Positions 49,940 to 58,490 of a stretch of DNA of 64,000 nucleotides are shown here, one piece after another; position 1 is the stretch's first letter; each line of letters starts with the position of its first letter. Source of the stretch: Microbacterium ulmi (GTDB lineage Bacteria > Actinomycetota > Actinomycetes > Actinomycetales > Microbacteriaceae); NCBI RefSeq assembly GCF_011759705.1, contig NZ_JAAOZF010000001.1, forward strand, positions 1,485,152-1,549,151, in the 5' to 3' direction. The notes beneath the pieces were generated by a model, which had not been told where the DNA came from, ran no database searches, and was given only the letters and a program-made list of their open reading frames with translations. The translations under genes were made by a program, and so were the position numbers.

Positions 49940-51535
49940 TCAGAACAGCATCGCGGGGGACCCGTCTCCACCCTGCCGTCCTCCCCCCTGCCGTCCTCCC
50001 CCCTGCGGCGCTCCGGTCTCGGACCTGCGCGCGGCCTCGCGACCGCGGTCCGTCGTCACGACGCGCGCCGCCAGCCCTGGGACGGGCTCGCGCCGCGGTG
50101 CGTCGTCTTCGTCGTGCCCGTCGAGACGGTGCACCCTCATGAGCGGGCGCACCCGCTTCGCGAGCCACGAGCGGTACGCCTTCGGCGCCATGGCCGAGGC
50201 GCCGGGGTAGAGCCCGAGATACGACGAGACGAGCTCGGGATGCTCGCGCCTCAGCCACGCCATGAACCACGGCTTGACGCCGGGCCGCAGGTGCAACGCC
50301 CCGTAGACGACCCGCGCGGCGCCGGCCGCGCGGATGCGCGCCAGCGCGTCGTCGATCGCCGCGATCGAGTCCGTGAGGTGGGGCAGGATCGGCATCAGGA
50401 AGACCGTGACCCGGAAGCCGGCCTCCGTCGCCGCACGCACGGTCTCGAGGCGGGCGGCCGCAGTCGGCGTCCCGGGTTCGATGAGCTGGTGCAACGGGTC
50501 GTCGAACACCGCGACCGACACGTGCACGGAGGCTGCGGCATCCTTCAGCAGGGGAAGGTCGCGCCGCAGCAGCGTGCCCTTCGTCAGGATCGAGAACGGG
50601 GTTCCCGACTCGGTCAGCTCCGCGACGATGCCGGGCATGAGCCGATACCGCCCCTCCGCGCGCTGGTACGGATCGGTGTTCGTGCCGAGCATGACCGGCT
50701 CACGGCTCCACGATCCGCGGCGCAGCTCTCGACGCAGCACGTCGGCGACGTTGACCTTGACGACGATCTGCGAGTCGAAGTCGTGACCCGCATCGAGGTC
50801 GAGGTACTCGTGCGTGCCGCGCGCGAAGCAGTTGTGGCTCACGACCCCGTCGGCGATGAAGTCGCCTGTCCCCGTCGTCACGTCGACCATCTCGATCTCG
50901 TGGCCGAGGTCTTCCACCGAGACGACGCGCAGGTCGGCACCGGTCGTGACGGCTGCGCCTTCGGCGCTCGAAGGGGCGATGGGGATGCCGCGCGAGCCGA
51001 AGCCCATGAGGCGGTGCTGCGTCGTCAGGAACGGGCGTGGCGAGTCGCCGCTCATGCCGTCGGCGACGTGCGTCCAGCCGCGGTCCGTGAGGAAGCGATG
51101 GTCGCCGCTCGCCACGAGCTCGGTGCCGTCGGCGAGCGTGATGCGATGGGCGCGCTTCCGCGTCGACCATCTGGCCTCCACCGTCGTGCGCGTGTAGCGA
51201 CGGTGTGCCCCCCGCATCGCTGTTCCGATGATCTCGTCTCCCACCGACAGCTCGGCGATGGGGCGTTGCCGGCCGTCCGCGAGCAGGACGGGGGTCTGCG
51301 GAGAGAGGCAGTACACGCATGCATGGCTGCATCCTCGATATGGGTTGATCGTCCAGTCGAACGGCATCGATGACGCGCCGGGCACGTGGTTCAGGGCGCT
51401 CTTGCACATCACTTCGTGGAACGTCATGCCTGCGAACTCGGGCGTCGTGACCGAGCGGACGAGGCCGTCCAGCCGCTCGAGGCCGGGGAGCGCCGCGGCA
51501 TCCGCGACTCCGAGCTGCTGACCTTGCCACCGCAT
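49940..51535 (-). CDS. Rv2578c family radical SAM protein, intein-containing
   Basis: A 531-residue precursor: a 371-residue radical SAM protein interrupted by a 160-residue intein. The 4Fe-4S motif CxxxCxxC is formed by C69, C73 and C236 (C76 after splicing: CSHACVY|C). The host protein has the family sequence WTINPYRGCSHACVYC, CFARGTHEYLDLD and LTKGTLLRRDLPLL. The function of the Rv2578c family is not known; spore-photolyase-like SPL activity has been suggested. ATG 51535 begins the conserved N-terminus (MRWQGQQLG). The C-terminal tail is Gly/Gln-rich. Confidence 0.9.
   Translation of the reverse strand: MRWQGQQLGVADAAALPGLERLDGLVRSVTTPEFAGMTFHEVMCKSALNHVPGASSMPFDWTINPYRGCSHACVYCLSPQTPVLLADGRQRPIAELSVGDEIIGTAMRGAHRRYTRTTVEARWSTRKRAHRITLADGTELVASGDHRFLTDRGWTHVADGMSGDSPRPFLTTQHRLMGFGSRGIPIAPSSAEGAAVTTGADLRVVSVEDLGHEIEMVDVTTGTGDFIADGVVSHNCFARGTHEYLDLDAGHDFDSQIVVKVNVADVLRRELRRGSWSREPVMLGTNTDPYQRAEGRYRLMPGIVAELTESGTPFSILTKGTLLRRDLPLLKDAAASVHVSVAVFDDPLHQLIEPGTPTAAARLETVRAATEAGFRVTVFLMPILPHLTDSIAAIDDALARIRAAGAARVVYGALHLRPGVKPWFMAWLRREHPELVSSYLGLYPGASAMAPKAYRSWLAKRVRPLMRVHRLDGHDEDDAPRREPVPGLAARVVTTDRGREAARRSETGAPQGGGRQGGGRQGGDGSPAMLF
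50831..51310 (-). mobile_element. Mini-intein inside the Fe-S cluster motif of the radical SAM gene
   Basis: 160 residues from Cys76 (CLSPQTPVLLADGRQRPIAELSVGDEIIG, block A) to Asn235 (block G: GVVSHN), followed by Cys+1. Block B is ELVASGDHRFLTDRG, with the catalytic His; block F is IEMVDVTTGTGDFIADG. No LAGLIDADG or HNH endonuclease is present and the length fits a minimal splicing domain. The Cys+1 nucleophile is also the third cluster Cys, so the protein is inactive until splicing. Confidence 0.93.
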
Positions 51536-51655
51536 CCCATCATGGGAACAGATATTCGGATGAGAGTCAAGGACATTCGAACAGAACGGCGAAGATGCGA
51601 CATCATCCAGGGCGATTGGTGCAGGCGGGTGCCCGCACGAGGGAGAATGGGCCGC

Positions 51656-54067
51656 GTGACGGCGCCCGACCCGAATCGGCCTCCCCTCTCCGCGCCCGCA
51701 GGGGCAGAACAGGAGGGGCGTGCAGGCATGGCCGCCGTCGACCTCGAGTCGGCGGGCGGGATCCTGACCTGGACGACGGATGCCGCGCACGAGGTCCCCT
51801 TCGTGCGACACCGGTCGAGCTTCGTCCCGGGCCAGGAGCCGCTCGAGACGCCTGAGCCGCAGCTCGACATCGCCGACGAGTCCGCGATCGAGTCGTTCCT
51901 GCCCGAGGGGCCCGTTCCGACTCCGCGTCGGCATCGATCCACGTACACGACGGAGCGCAAGCGCCTCAGCAGCCCTGTCGTGCGCTCCTTCGCCGACGTC
52001 GAGGCGACCGGCTCGTCCTTCGATGCGACCGCGCCCGCCCTGCGAGGACGTCCGACGCCGATCCTGCCGCCCGCCTCCCGCACCGCCGTCGTCCCTCCGC
52101 CGCGCGAGGACGTGCCGACCCACGGCGGGCAGCCGCATCCCGAGGACTCCTCTTCGCCGATCATCGCGGCTCTTCCCCTGCCCGCCGAGGCTCCCGCAAC
52201 GACGGGAAGCGCCTTCGCGACGGACCCGCCGCAGGACGCCGACGGCGAGAAGGATGCCGCGGCCCCCGCAGCCCCCGACTCCGCCGTGGAGGCGGCCGAG
52301 GGCCGCGACTCGACCCCAGACTCCGCCGTCGAGCCGGATGCTCACGCGGCCGTCGAGCACGCCGACCCCCCTGAACCCGCATCCTCGCCTGAGCCCGCCG
52401 CCTCGCCTGAGCCCGCCGACCCCCCTGAGCCCGCCGGATCGCCTGAGCCCGCATCCTCGCCTGAGCACGCCGCCTCGCCTGAGCCCGCCGACCCACCCGA
52501 CGCCTCCCTCGCCGATCTCGAACCCCAACCGGCGCCCGACCCAGACGCCCCGTCCGCTCCGCTCCTGCGCCGCCACCGTCGCGCATACCGCTCGCTCGAG
52601 GTCGCGCCCGACGACACCTCACCGCCTCCGGCAGACGGCACGGGGCAGACCGCGCCCCTCGCGCCGGAATCGGGCGACGCGGCGTCGTCCGATGCGCCCG
52701 CGTCGTCCGATGCGCCTCCCGGGCTGCCGACCGAGCCTGGCGAGGCCGCGCCGCCGCTGCGCCGGCTGCGGCGCCGCAGCAGCGCGGAGTTCGAGGAGCG
52801 CGGGGAGGTCCAGGAAGGCGCGGAGGCCCAGGAGCGCGGGGAGGCCCAGGAGCGCGGGGAGGTCGAGGAGAAGGCCCAGCCTCCGCCCGAGACGGAGACC
52901 TCACGCTCCAGGGACTCTGCTTTCGCGCTGGCCACGGCCGAGCCCGTGTCGCGAGCGACCGACCTCATCGACCTGCGGTCACCCTCGATCGGCGGCGACG
53001 GCACGCGCCGAACCCCCGGTCCGCACCCCGACACGGGCTCCACGCGCCGCATGGCGCGCGAAGTCGTGCTCCTCATGCCCGAGCTGTCGCCGGCCAAGCA
53101 CGCCCGTGCCAGGCGCGCGGCCCGCGTGCGGGTCCTCTTCGGCTTCCTGGCCGCAGCGATCGTCGCATTCGGCGGCGGCGCCGCAGTGACGGCCGCCTTC
53201 GCCGGATCGGTCGTCTCCGACACGGCCCGGCCCCATGTCAGCGGCACGCCTTCCCGGGCTCCCGTGACGTCCGGCGCGCCGCTGCCCGCCCTCGCGGAGT
53301 CGATCCCCGCGCCCGCCGTGACGGCGGCCGCGTCGTACGTGCCGCTGTGCGACATGCCCGAGGTGGCCGCCGCGATCGCTGCGGGAGACGATGCGGCCAC
53401 GATCGCGGCATCCGGCGGCGGCGAGCCCTTCCGCGCCGCGGTCGCAGCGGGCCGCGCGCCGTGCATCCCGCTCGACGACCCGGCGCGGGTGTGGGTGGTC
53501 GTCAACAAGCAGCGCCCGTTCGATCCCGTCGACTTCCAGCCGACGCACCTCCAGCTCCCGGCGGGCGTGCGCGACCTCGCCGGCAGCCCACTGCGCGCCG
53601 AGGCGGCGACCGCCCTGAGCGCGATGGTCGTCGCGGCGCGCAACGCCGGGGCTGGCGAGATCGCCCTGTCGAGCGGGTTCCGCTCGTACGGCGTGCAGCG
53701 CTCGACGTACCGGTCGCAGGTCTCCTCGCGGGGGACGGAGTCCGCCGACCTCGTGAGCGCGCGGCCGGGGTTCAGCGAGCACCAGTCCGGCCTCGCGAGC
53801 GACGTCGTCGCCTGCGAGGCGGGGAGCTGCGGATCGTTCGACGCCCTCGCGAGCACGACGCAGGGCGCGTGGATCGTCGAGCACTCGTGGGAGTTCGGCT
53901 GGATCGTCCGCTACGAGGACGGCCACACCGATGTGACCGGGTACGCGCCCGAGCCCTGGCATCTGCGGTACATCGGGCCCGACCTCGCGGCCGCGTACCA
54001 CGACGGCGGCTGGCACACGATCGAGGAGTTCTTCGGGCTCCCGGCCGCGCCCGACTACGCCGACTGA
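51656..54067 (+). CDS. Membrane-anchored D-alanyl-D-alanine carboxypeptidase (M15, VanY-like)
   Basis: An 803-residue protein. The first 485 residues are a cytoplasmic, Pro/Ala/Glu-rich disordered region with hexapeptide repeats. One transmembrane helix (about 491-520, VRVLFGFLAAAIVAFGGGAAV) leads to an extracytoplasmic M15B peptidase domain (about 585-790). Zinc ligands H709 and D716 (SEHQSGLASD) and H769 (EPWHL, with E766 as base) are intact, so it should trim peptidoglycan stem peptides. The large cytoplasmic tail is unusual for VanY. GAGAAT (51643-51648) is 7 nt before GTG 51656, supporting this start. Four codons near the start (51660-) match other short N-termini; upstream in-frame codons are not credible. 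Confidence 0.82.
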   Translation: MTAPDPNRPPLSAPAGAEQEGRAGMAAVDLESAGGILTWTTDAAHEVPFVRHRSSFVPGQEPLETPEPQLDIADESAIESFLPEGPVPTPRRHRSTYTTERKRLSSPVVRSFADVEATGSSFDATAPALRGRPTPILPPASRTAVVPPPREDVPTHGGQPHPEDSSSPIIAALPLPAEAPATTGSAFATDPPQDADGEKDAAAPAAPDSAVEAAEGRDSTPDSAVEPDAHAAVEHADPPEPASSPEPAASPEPADPPEPAGSPEPASSPEHAASPEPADPPDASLADLEPQPAPDPDAPSAPLLRRHRRAYRSLEVAPDDTSPPPADGTGQTAPLAPESGDAASSDAPASSDAPPGLPTEPGEAAPPLRRLRRRSSAEFEERGEVQEGAEAQERGEAQERGEVEEKAQPPPETETSRSRDSAFALATAEPVSRATDLIDLRSPSIGGDGTRRTPGPHPDTGSTRRMAREVVLLMPELSPAKHARARRAARVRVLFGFLAAAIVAFGGGAAVTAAFAGSVVSDTARPHVSGTPSRAPVTSGAPLPALAESIPAPAVTAAASYVPLCDMPEVAAAIAAGDDAATIAASGGGEPFRAAVAAGRAPCIPLDDPARVWVVVNKQRPFDPVDFQPTHLQLPAGVRDLAGSPLRAEAATALSAMVVAARNAGAGEIALSSGFRSYGVQRSTYRSQVSSRGTESADLVSARPGFSEHQSGLASDVVACEAGSCGSFDALASTTQGAWIVEHSWEFGWIVRYEDGHTDVTGYAPEPWHLRYIGPDLAAAYHDGGWHTIEEFFGLPAAPDYAD
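52364..52500 (+). repeat. Tandem 18-bp coding repeats (PEPASx hexapeptides)
   Basis: About seven copies of an 18-nt unit encoding PEPASS, PEPAAS, PEPADP and variants lie within the cytoplasmic region of the VanY-like gene. They make an extended, proline-rich spacer. Confidence 0.8.
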
Positions 54068-54244
54068 CGGGTCTCGGCCGGTCGCGACGGCCGCTGGCGG
54101 CATCCCACAAGGAACGGAACCCGGTGCCGCACGAAGTGGGATGCAATCTCACAGCGTTCGGGTGGCGTCCACGATCCTGACCTAGACTCGCCTGCGGCGC
54201 CGCGGCCGAGAGCCCCGCCGGATTTCACGAAAGGACGGGCTCAC

Positions 54245-55408
54245 ATGGAGCGCGACATCTACGACGAGGACCACGAGGCGTTCCGCGAGGTCGTCAAGGA
54301 GTTCATCAAGCGCTACGTGACGAACGAGGCGCGTGAGCGGTGGGATGCCGCGGGCGAGGTCGACCGCGAGACGATGCTCGCCGCGGGCGAGGCCGGCGTC
54401 ATCGGGCTCTCCGTCCCCGAGGAGTTCGGCGGCGCAGGGATGCTGCAGGACTACCGCTTCCGCACGGTCGTCAACGAAGAGGTCATCAAGGCGGGCGCAG
54501 GATCCCTCGCGGGCGCCTTCGGCATCCAGGACGACCTCGCCGTTCCCTACATCGTGCATATGGGCACGCAGGCGCAGAAGGAGAAGTGGCTCCCTGGCAT
54601 GGCGACGGGCGAGATCCTCGGCGCCCTCGCGATGAGCGAGCCGGGCGCAGGCTCGGACCTCCGCGGCATCAAGACGACCGCGAAGAAGGTCGACGGCGGG
54701 TACCTCGTCAACGGCGCGAAGACGTTCATCTCGAGCGGCAAGACCGCCGACATGATCGTGACGTTCGTCAAGACGGGCGAGGGCAACCGCCCCGACGCCT
54801 TCAGCCTCCTCATCATCGAGAACGGCATGGACGGGTTCGACCACGGCAAGAAGCTCCACAAGATGGGCTTCCAGGGTCACGACACCGCCGAGCTGTCCTT
54901 CAGCGACGTCTTCGTCCCCGAGGAGAACCTCATCTCCGGCCGAGAGGGTCAGGGCTTCATCCAGCTCATGATGAACCTGCCGCTCGAGCGGCTCTCGATC
55001 GGCGTCGCGGCGGCCGCTGCGTCCGAGGCGGCCTTCGACTGGACGGTGGCCTACACGAAGGACCGCGAGGCCTTCGGCGAGCGGATCATCGACTTCCAGA
55101 ACTCGCGCTTCAAGCTCGCCGACGTGGCGGTCACCGTCGACGTCCTCTGGGCCTACATCGACCGCGCCCTCCTCGCGTACAAGGACCAGAAGCTCACGGC
55201 CGAGGAGGCCGCGAAGGTCAAGTTCTGGGCGACCGAGCGCGAGTGGGAGGTCCTCGACACGTGCGTGCAGCTGCACGGCGGGTACGGCTACATCACGGAG
55301 TACCCGATCGCTCGCGCCTTCCTCGACGCGCGTGTGCACCGCATCTACGGCGGCACGAACGAGATCATGCGCGACATCGTCTCGCGTCAGATCGCGGGCA
55401 AGCGCTGA
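54245..55408 (+). CDS. Acyl-CoA dehydrogenase
   Basis: A 387-residue flavoenzyme that introduces the 2,3-double bond of acyl-CoA in fatty-acid or branched-chain degradation. Domain landmarks are SVPEEFGGAGM, ALAMSEPGAGSDLRGIKTTA (FAD and substrate) and RIYGGTNEIMRDIVSRQI near the C-terminus. Gly occupies the position where short/medium-chain enzymes have the catalytic Glu (IYEGT), as in LCAD/isovaleryl types, so the base lies elsewhere (around residue 250). GAAAGGAC precedes ATG 54245. No CoA-ligase or hydratase is adjacent. Confidence 0.93.
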   Translation: MERDIYDEDHEAFREVVKEFIKRYVTNEARERWDAAGEVDRETMLAAGEAGVIGLSVPEEFGGAGMLQDYRFRTVVNEEVIKAGAGSLAGAFGIQDDLAVPYIVHMGTQAQKEKWLPGMATGEILGALAMSEPGAGSDLRGIKTTAKKVDGGYLVNGAKTFISSGKTADMIVTFVKTGEGNRPDAFSLLIIENGMDGFDHGKKLHKMGFQGHDTAELSFSDVFVPEENLISGREGQGFIQLMMNLPLERLSIGVAAAAASEAAFDWTVAYTKDREAFGERIIDFQNSRFKLADVAVTVDVLWAYIDRALLAYKDQKLTAEEAAKVKFWATEREWEVLDTCVQLHGGYGYITEYPIARAFLDARVHRIYGGTNEIMRDIVSRQIAGKR

Positions 55409-55434
55409 GCGCTCGCTGACGCGGTCCCGGATGC

Positions 55435-55815
55435 CGCGGCCCCGGCCCTTCGCGGCGCGGGGGCGCGGCATCCGTCATTCCGGGGACGCGGGGCGGGATC
55501 CGTCACTCTGGGGTACGGGGGCGCGGCGTCTGTCATTCCCGGGGCGCGGGGGCGCGGCATCCGTCATTCCCGGGGCGCGGGGCGCGGGGGCGCGGCATCC
55601 GTCACTCCGGGGTACGGGGGCGTGGGATCCGTCACTCCGGGGTACGGGGGCGTGGGATCCGTCACTCCGGGGTACGGGGGCGCGGCATCCGTCATTCCCG
55701 GGGCGCGGGGCGCGGCATCCGTCATTCCCGCGGCGCGGGGGCGCGGCATCCGTCATTCCGGGGGCGCGGGGGCGCGGCGTCCGTCATTCCCGGGGCGCGG
55801 GGCGCGGCATCCGTC
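55435..55815. repeat. GC-rich tandem array, about 12 copies of a 30-bp unit
   Basis: A variable unit of roughly 30-31 nt with core GCGGCATCCGTCATTCC (or CACTCC) and a GGGGCGCGGG tail is repeated about 12 times. Two or three consecutive copies near 55590-55680 are nearly identical. The last copy overlaps the stop codon of the GNAT gene. There are no unique spacers, so it is not a CRISPR. The array contains no credible ORF. Confidence 0.9.
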
Positions 55816-56491
55816 ATTCGGGATCGAGCACTGCTCGCACCGCCTCGACGCCCTCGAGCTCGACCGGCGAGTCCAGCAGCGCGAGGTTGGCCGAACGGAC
55901 CGCGAGCCAGCGGTCGCGTGTCATGAGGAAGTTGCGGTGCGCGACGGCGCGACCCTCGCGCCCGAGGGTCGTCATGCCGTTGTCGAGGTACCCGACCTTG
56001 CGGGAGACGGCGGCCGACGCGGGGTTGTCCACGAACGCGCCCGACGTGACCTCGTCCGCGCCGAGGCCGGCGAAGAGCAGCTCGAGCATGAGCGCCCGCA
56101 TGCGCGTGCCGGTGCCCTGGCCCTGGAAGTCGCGCCCGAGCCACGATCCCGTCTCGACGCGGTGGAGCACGGGCCACTCGTCGCCGCCGGCCCCCTGAAC
56201 CCCCACGGGCACTCCGTCGACGAGCACGCCGAGCTCGATACGGAGCCTGCCGGGGCCCATCAGGGGACGGACGCCCCACTGGTACGACACGACCGATCGC
56301 GCGACCTGCTCCGGCGTTCCACGCGTCCACGGGACGTAGAACGGCATCCGGTCGTCGTCGTGGATGCCGCGCGCGGCCACGTCCGCGAGCGCGAGCAGCA
56401 GGTCGTCATCGATCCAGCGCAGCTCGAGGTCTCCTGCGCGGGCGCGCAGGCCCGCGGCCGGCCATACCCGGACGAGTTCGGGAGAGGACAT
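55814..56491 (-). CDS. GNAT family N-acetyltransferase
   Basis: A 225-residue acetyltransferase of the RimJ/RimL type. The acetyl-CoA motif (RVETGSWLGRDFQGQGTGTRMRALMLELLF, with Q/RxxGxG/A) and the NPASAAVSRKVGYLDNGMTTLGREG block are clear. It probably acetylates a protein or small-molecule amine. GATACT (56503-56498, minus) lies 6 nt before ATG 56491. The gene is sandwiched between two repeat blocks: its stop lies in the 30-bp array and its start borders the 171-bp array. Confidence 0.88.
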   Translation of the reverse strand: MSSPELVRVWPAAGLRARAGDLELRWIDDDLLLALADVAARGIHDDDRMPFYVPWTRGTPEQVARSVVSYQWGVRPLMGPGRLRIELGVLVDGVPVGVQGAGGDEWPVLHRVETGSWLGRDFQGQGTGTRMRALMLELLFAGLGADEVTSGAFVDNPASAAVSRKVGYLDNGMTTLGREGRAVAHRNFLMTRDRWLAVRSANLALLDSPVELEGVEAVRAVLDPE

Positions 56492-56502
56492 CGAGCCAGT
56501 AT

Positions 56503-56979
56503 CGCATCGTGCGTGTCTGCTGCTGTTCGGTGCATCTGCTGCGGTTGGGGATGGCGCGGTCGCGCGGAACTGGCGCGGTCGTGGTGCGGGGCGGATGCGC
56601 GGAGCGCGCGGTTGCGCGGAGGGCGTGGTCGTGTCCGTGATCGTGAGCAGCGGGTCGTCTTCGGTCCGGCATCGCATCGTGCGTGTCGGCTGCTGTTCCG
56701 TGCATCTGCTGCGGTGAGGGATGGCGCGGTTGCGCGGAACTGGCGCGGTCGTGGTGCGGGGGGCGGATGCGCGGAGGGCGCGGTCGCGCGGAACGGGCGC
56801 GGTCGTGTCCGTGATCGTGAGCAGCGGGTCGTCATCGGTCCGCATCGCATCGTGCGTGTCTGCTGCTGTTCCGTGCATCTGCTGCGGTGAGGGATGGCGC
56901 GGTCGCGCGGAAGTGGCGCGGTCGTGGTGCGGGGGGCGGATGCGCGGAGGGCGCGGTCGCGCGGAACGGGCGCGGTCGT
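56503..56979. repeat. Tandem direct repeats of about 171 bp (2.8 copies)
   Basis: Copies start at 56503, 56673 and 56846 (periods 170 and 173 nt), each beginning CGCATCGTGCGTGTC and containing a TGCTGCTGTTC-GTGCATCTGCTGCGG stretch followed by GCG-rich sequence. The third copy is cut at about 56979. Sequence identity between copies is high. Reading frames across it are low-complexity and do not look coding. Confidence 0.9.
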
Positions 56980-57174
56980 GATGCGGCGGTCGTGGCGCGC
57001 GGAACGGGCGCGGTCGTGGTGCGACGGGTCGTGGTGCGACGGGGCATGGCGCGGTCGCGGATGCGCGGTGGCGCGGATGCCGCACACGGGCGACGCGGGG
57101 GAGCGGATGCGGGGCGGGACGCCGGGTCGCGGGGGCCCGCACGGGGCGGCCCGCGACGCGGACCCGTCCGAGGC
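56980..57174. other. Low-complexity GCG-rich spacer
   Basis: About 195 nt continuing the short GGCGCGGTCGTGGTGCG motifs of the 171-bp repeat in decayed form, up to the stop of the LCP gene. No gene or hairpin terminator was identified; the LCP transcript probably runs into it. Confidence 0.6.
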
Positions 57175-58413
57175 TCAGTGCTTGCGGGCGCTGCAGGTCT
57201 GCTGATCCGCGGTGGAGCCCGTGATGCTCTTGGGCAGTTCGACGACCTCTTCCGCAGGGGGCGCGGCGGCGTCGCCCGTCGCTGCCGGATCGGGCTCCGC
57301 GGGCGGAGCCGACGGCTGCGTCACGTCGACGACCGCGCCGTTCGCCCCGACGGCGCCGGTGATCTGAAGCCGCTTGTTGGTCTCGAGCGCCGCCCACATG
57401 TCGGCCGCGGCGGAGAGGTTCGGCACGACCTTGTTGGGGTTCGAAGGGTCGCCCAGTGTGGGGTACTGGAGGAAGACGATGTCGCCGAACGGCACGTCCT
57501 TGACGGCGAGGGCGATCTGCACGACCGTCATGGGGTTCGTGAGGTTCGTCGACGGCGTCACGTTCGAGAGGGCCACAGACGCGAGCTTGTAGAGCGTCGC
57601 GGGGTTGGACAGCACGTCCTCGCTCATGAGCTTGCGCGCGAGGCGCGACATGTACTGCTGCTGATTCGAGATGCGCCCGAGGTCGCTGCCGTCGCCGACG
57701 CCGTAGCGGGTGCGGAGGAACTGCAGGGCCGTCACACCCGACACCGTGTGCGTTCCGGGCTCCATGTTGAGCCCCGTGTTGCGATCGCGGATGGGGTCCT
57801 GAAGGCACACGTCGACGCCGCCGATCGCGTCGGTGATCTCGATGACACCACCGAACGTCACCATCGCGGCGAAGTGGATGTTGAGGCCGCTGAGCTGCGA
57901 GACGGTCTTGACGACGCACGAGAGCCCGCCGTACGTGTAGGCGGCGTTGATGGCGTCGCGGCCGCCGCCCGTGCGCGACCCGTCGGGGCGGGTGCACGAC
58001 GGCAGCTGCACCATCAGATCGCGCGGGAACGAGATGACCGTCACACGGCGGGGCTTGTCGGAGATGTGCACGAGCAGATTGACGTCGTTGAGCTTGCCCG
58101 CGGCATCCGGGCCCTTGCATCGTGCTCCGAAGTAGTGCTTGAACTCCTCCTCGCACTGGTCGATGCCCGTCACGAGCACGTTGACGCCGCCCTCGATCGC
58201 ACCGATGTCGGGGGGCACGGGCGGCTGGCCCTCGATCTCGACGGCACCGCTCGAGAAGCTCTCGACGAGGTCGTAGCTCGCGAAGGCGGCGACTCCACCG
58301 GCGCTCACGACCGCGACCGCGACGGCCACCACGAGCATGACCCCGAACTGCGCGAGCGGATGCGGCGACCGCAGGTGTGCGTGCCGCGCGACGGTGTGCC
58401 TTCTTCGCGCCAT
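57175..58413 (-). CDS. LytR-CpsA-Psr (LCP) family cell-wall ligase
   Basis: A 412-residue phosphotransferase that attaches glycopolymers to peptidoglycan. A cytoplasmic Arg/His-rich start and one transmembrane helix (about 24-46) precede the LCP domain, with NVLVTGIDQCEEE, KLNDVNLLVHISDKPRRVTVISFPRDLMV and GGVDVCLQDPIRD. The conserved Arg residues (ISFPRD and LRTRYG) that bind the lipid pyrophosphate are present. Four Cys residues (in DQCEEE, ARCKG, LPSCTR and GLSCVV) suggest disulfides. The C-terminus is an acidic Pro-rich tail ending in CSARKH. Confidence 0.9.
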   Translation of the reverse strand: MARRRHTVARHAHLRSPHPLAQFGVMLVVAVAVAVVSAGGVAAFASYDLVESFSSGAVEIEGQPPVPPDIGAIEGGVNVLVTGIDQCEEEFKHYFGARCKGPDAAGKLNDVNLLVHISDKPRRVTVISFPRDLMVQLPSCTRPDGSRTGGGRDAINAAYTYGGLSCVVKTVSQLSGLNIHFAAMVTFGGVIEITDAIGGVDVCLQDPIRDRNTGLNMEPGTHTVSGVTALQFLRTRYGVGDGSDLGRISNQQQYMSRLARKLMSEDVLSNPATLYKLASVALSNVTPSTNLTNPMTVVQIALAVKDVPFGDIVFLQYPTLGDPSNPNKVVPNLSAAADMWAALETNKRLQITGAVGANGAVVDVTQPSAPPAEPDPAATGDAAAPPAEEVVELPKSITGSTADQQTCSARKH

Positions 58414-58490
58414 CGCAGTCCGTCTCTCGTCGGGGGTGACTGGATCCTATTCCGCGCCGCCATCCGCCGGGAGGGACTGTGGATGCCGTG

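Noticed and set aside
55435..55815. CRISPR-like array with about 30-nt period
   Set aside because: The whole unit repeats without unique spacers, no cas genes are near, and the units vary in length by a few nt.
55475..56981. Short ORFs inside the two repeat blocks
   Set aside because: Their sequences are low-complexity translations of the repeats and change frame from copy to copy.
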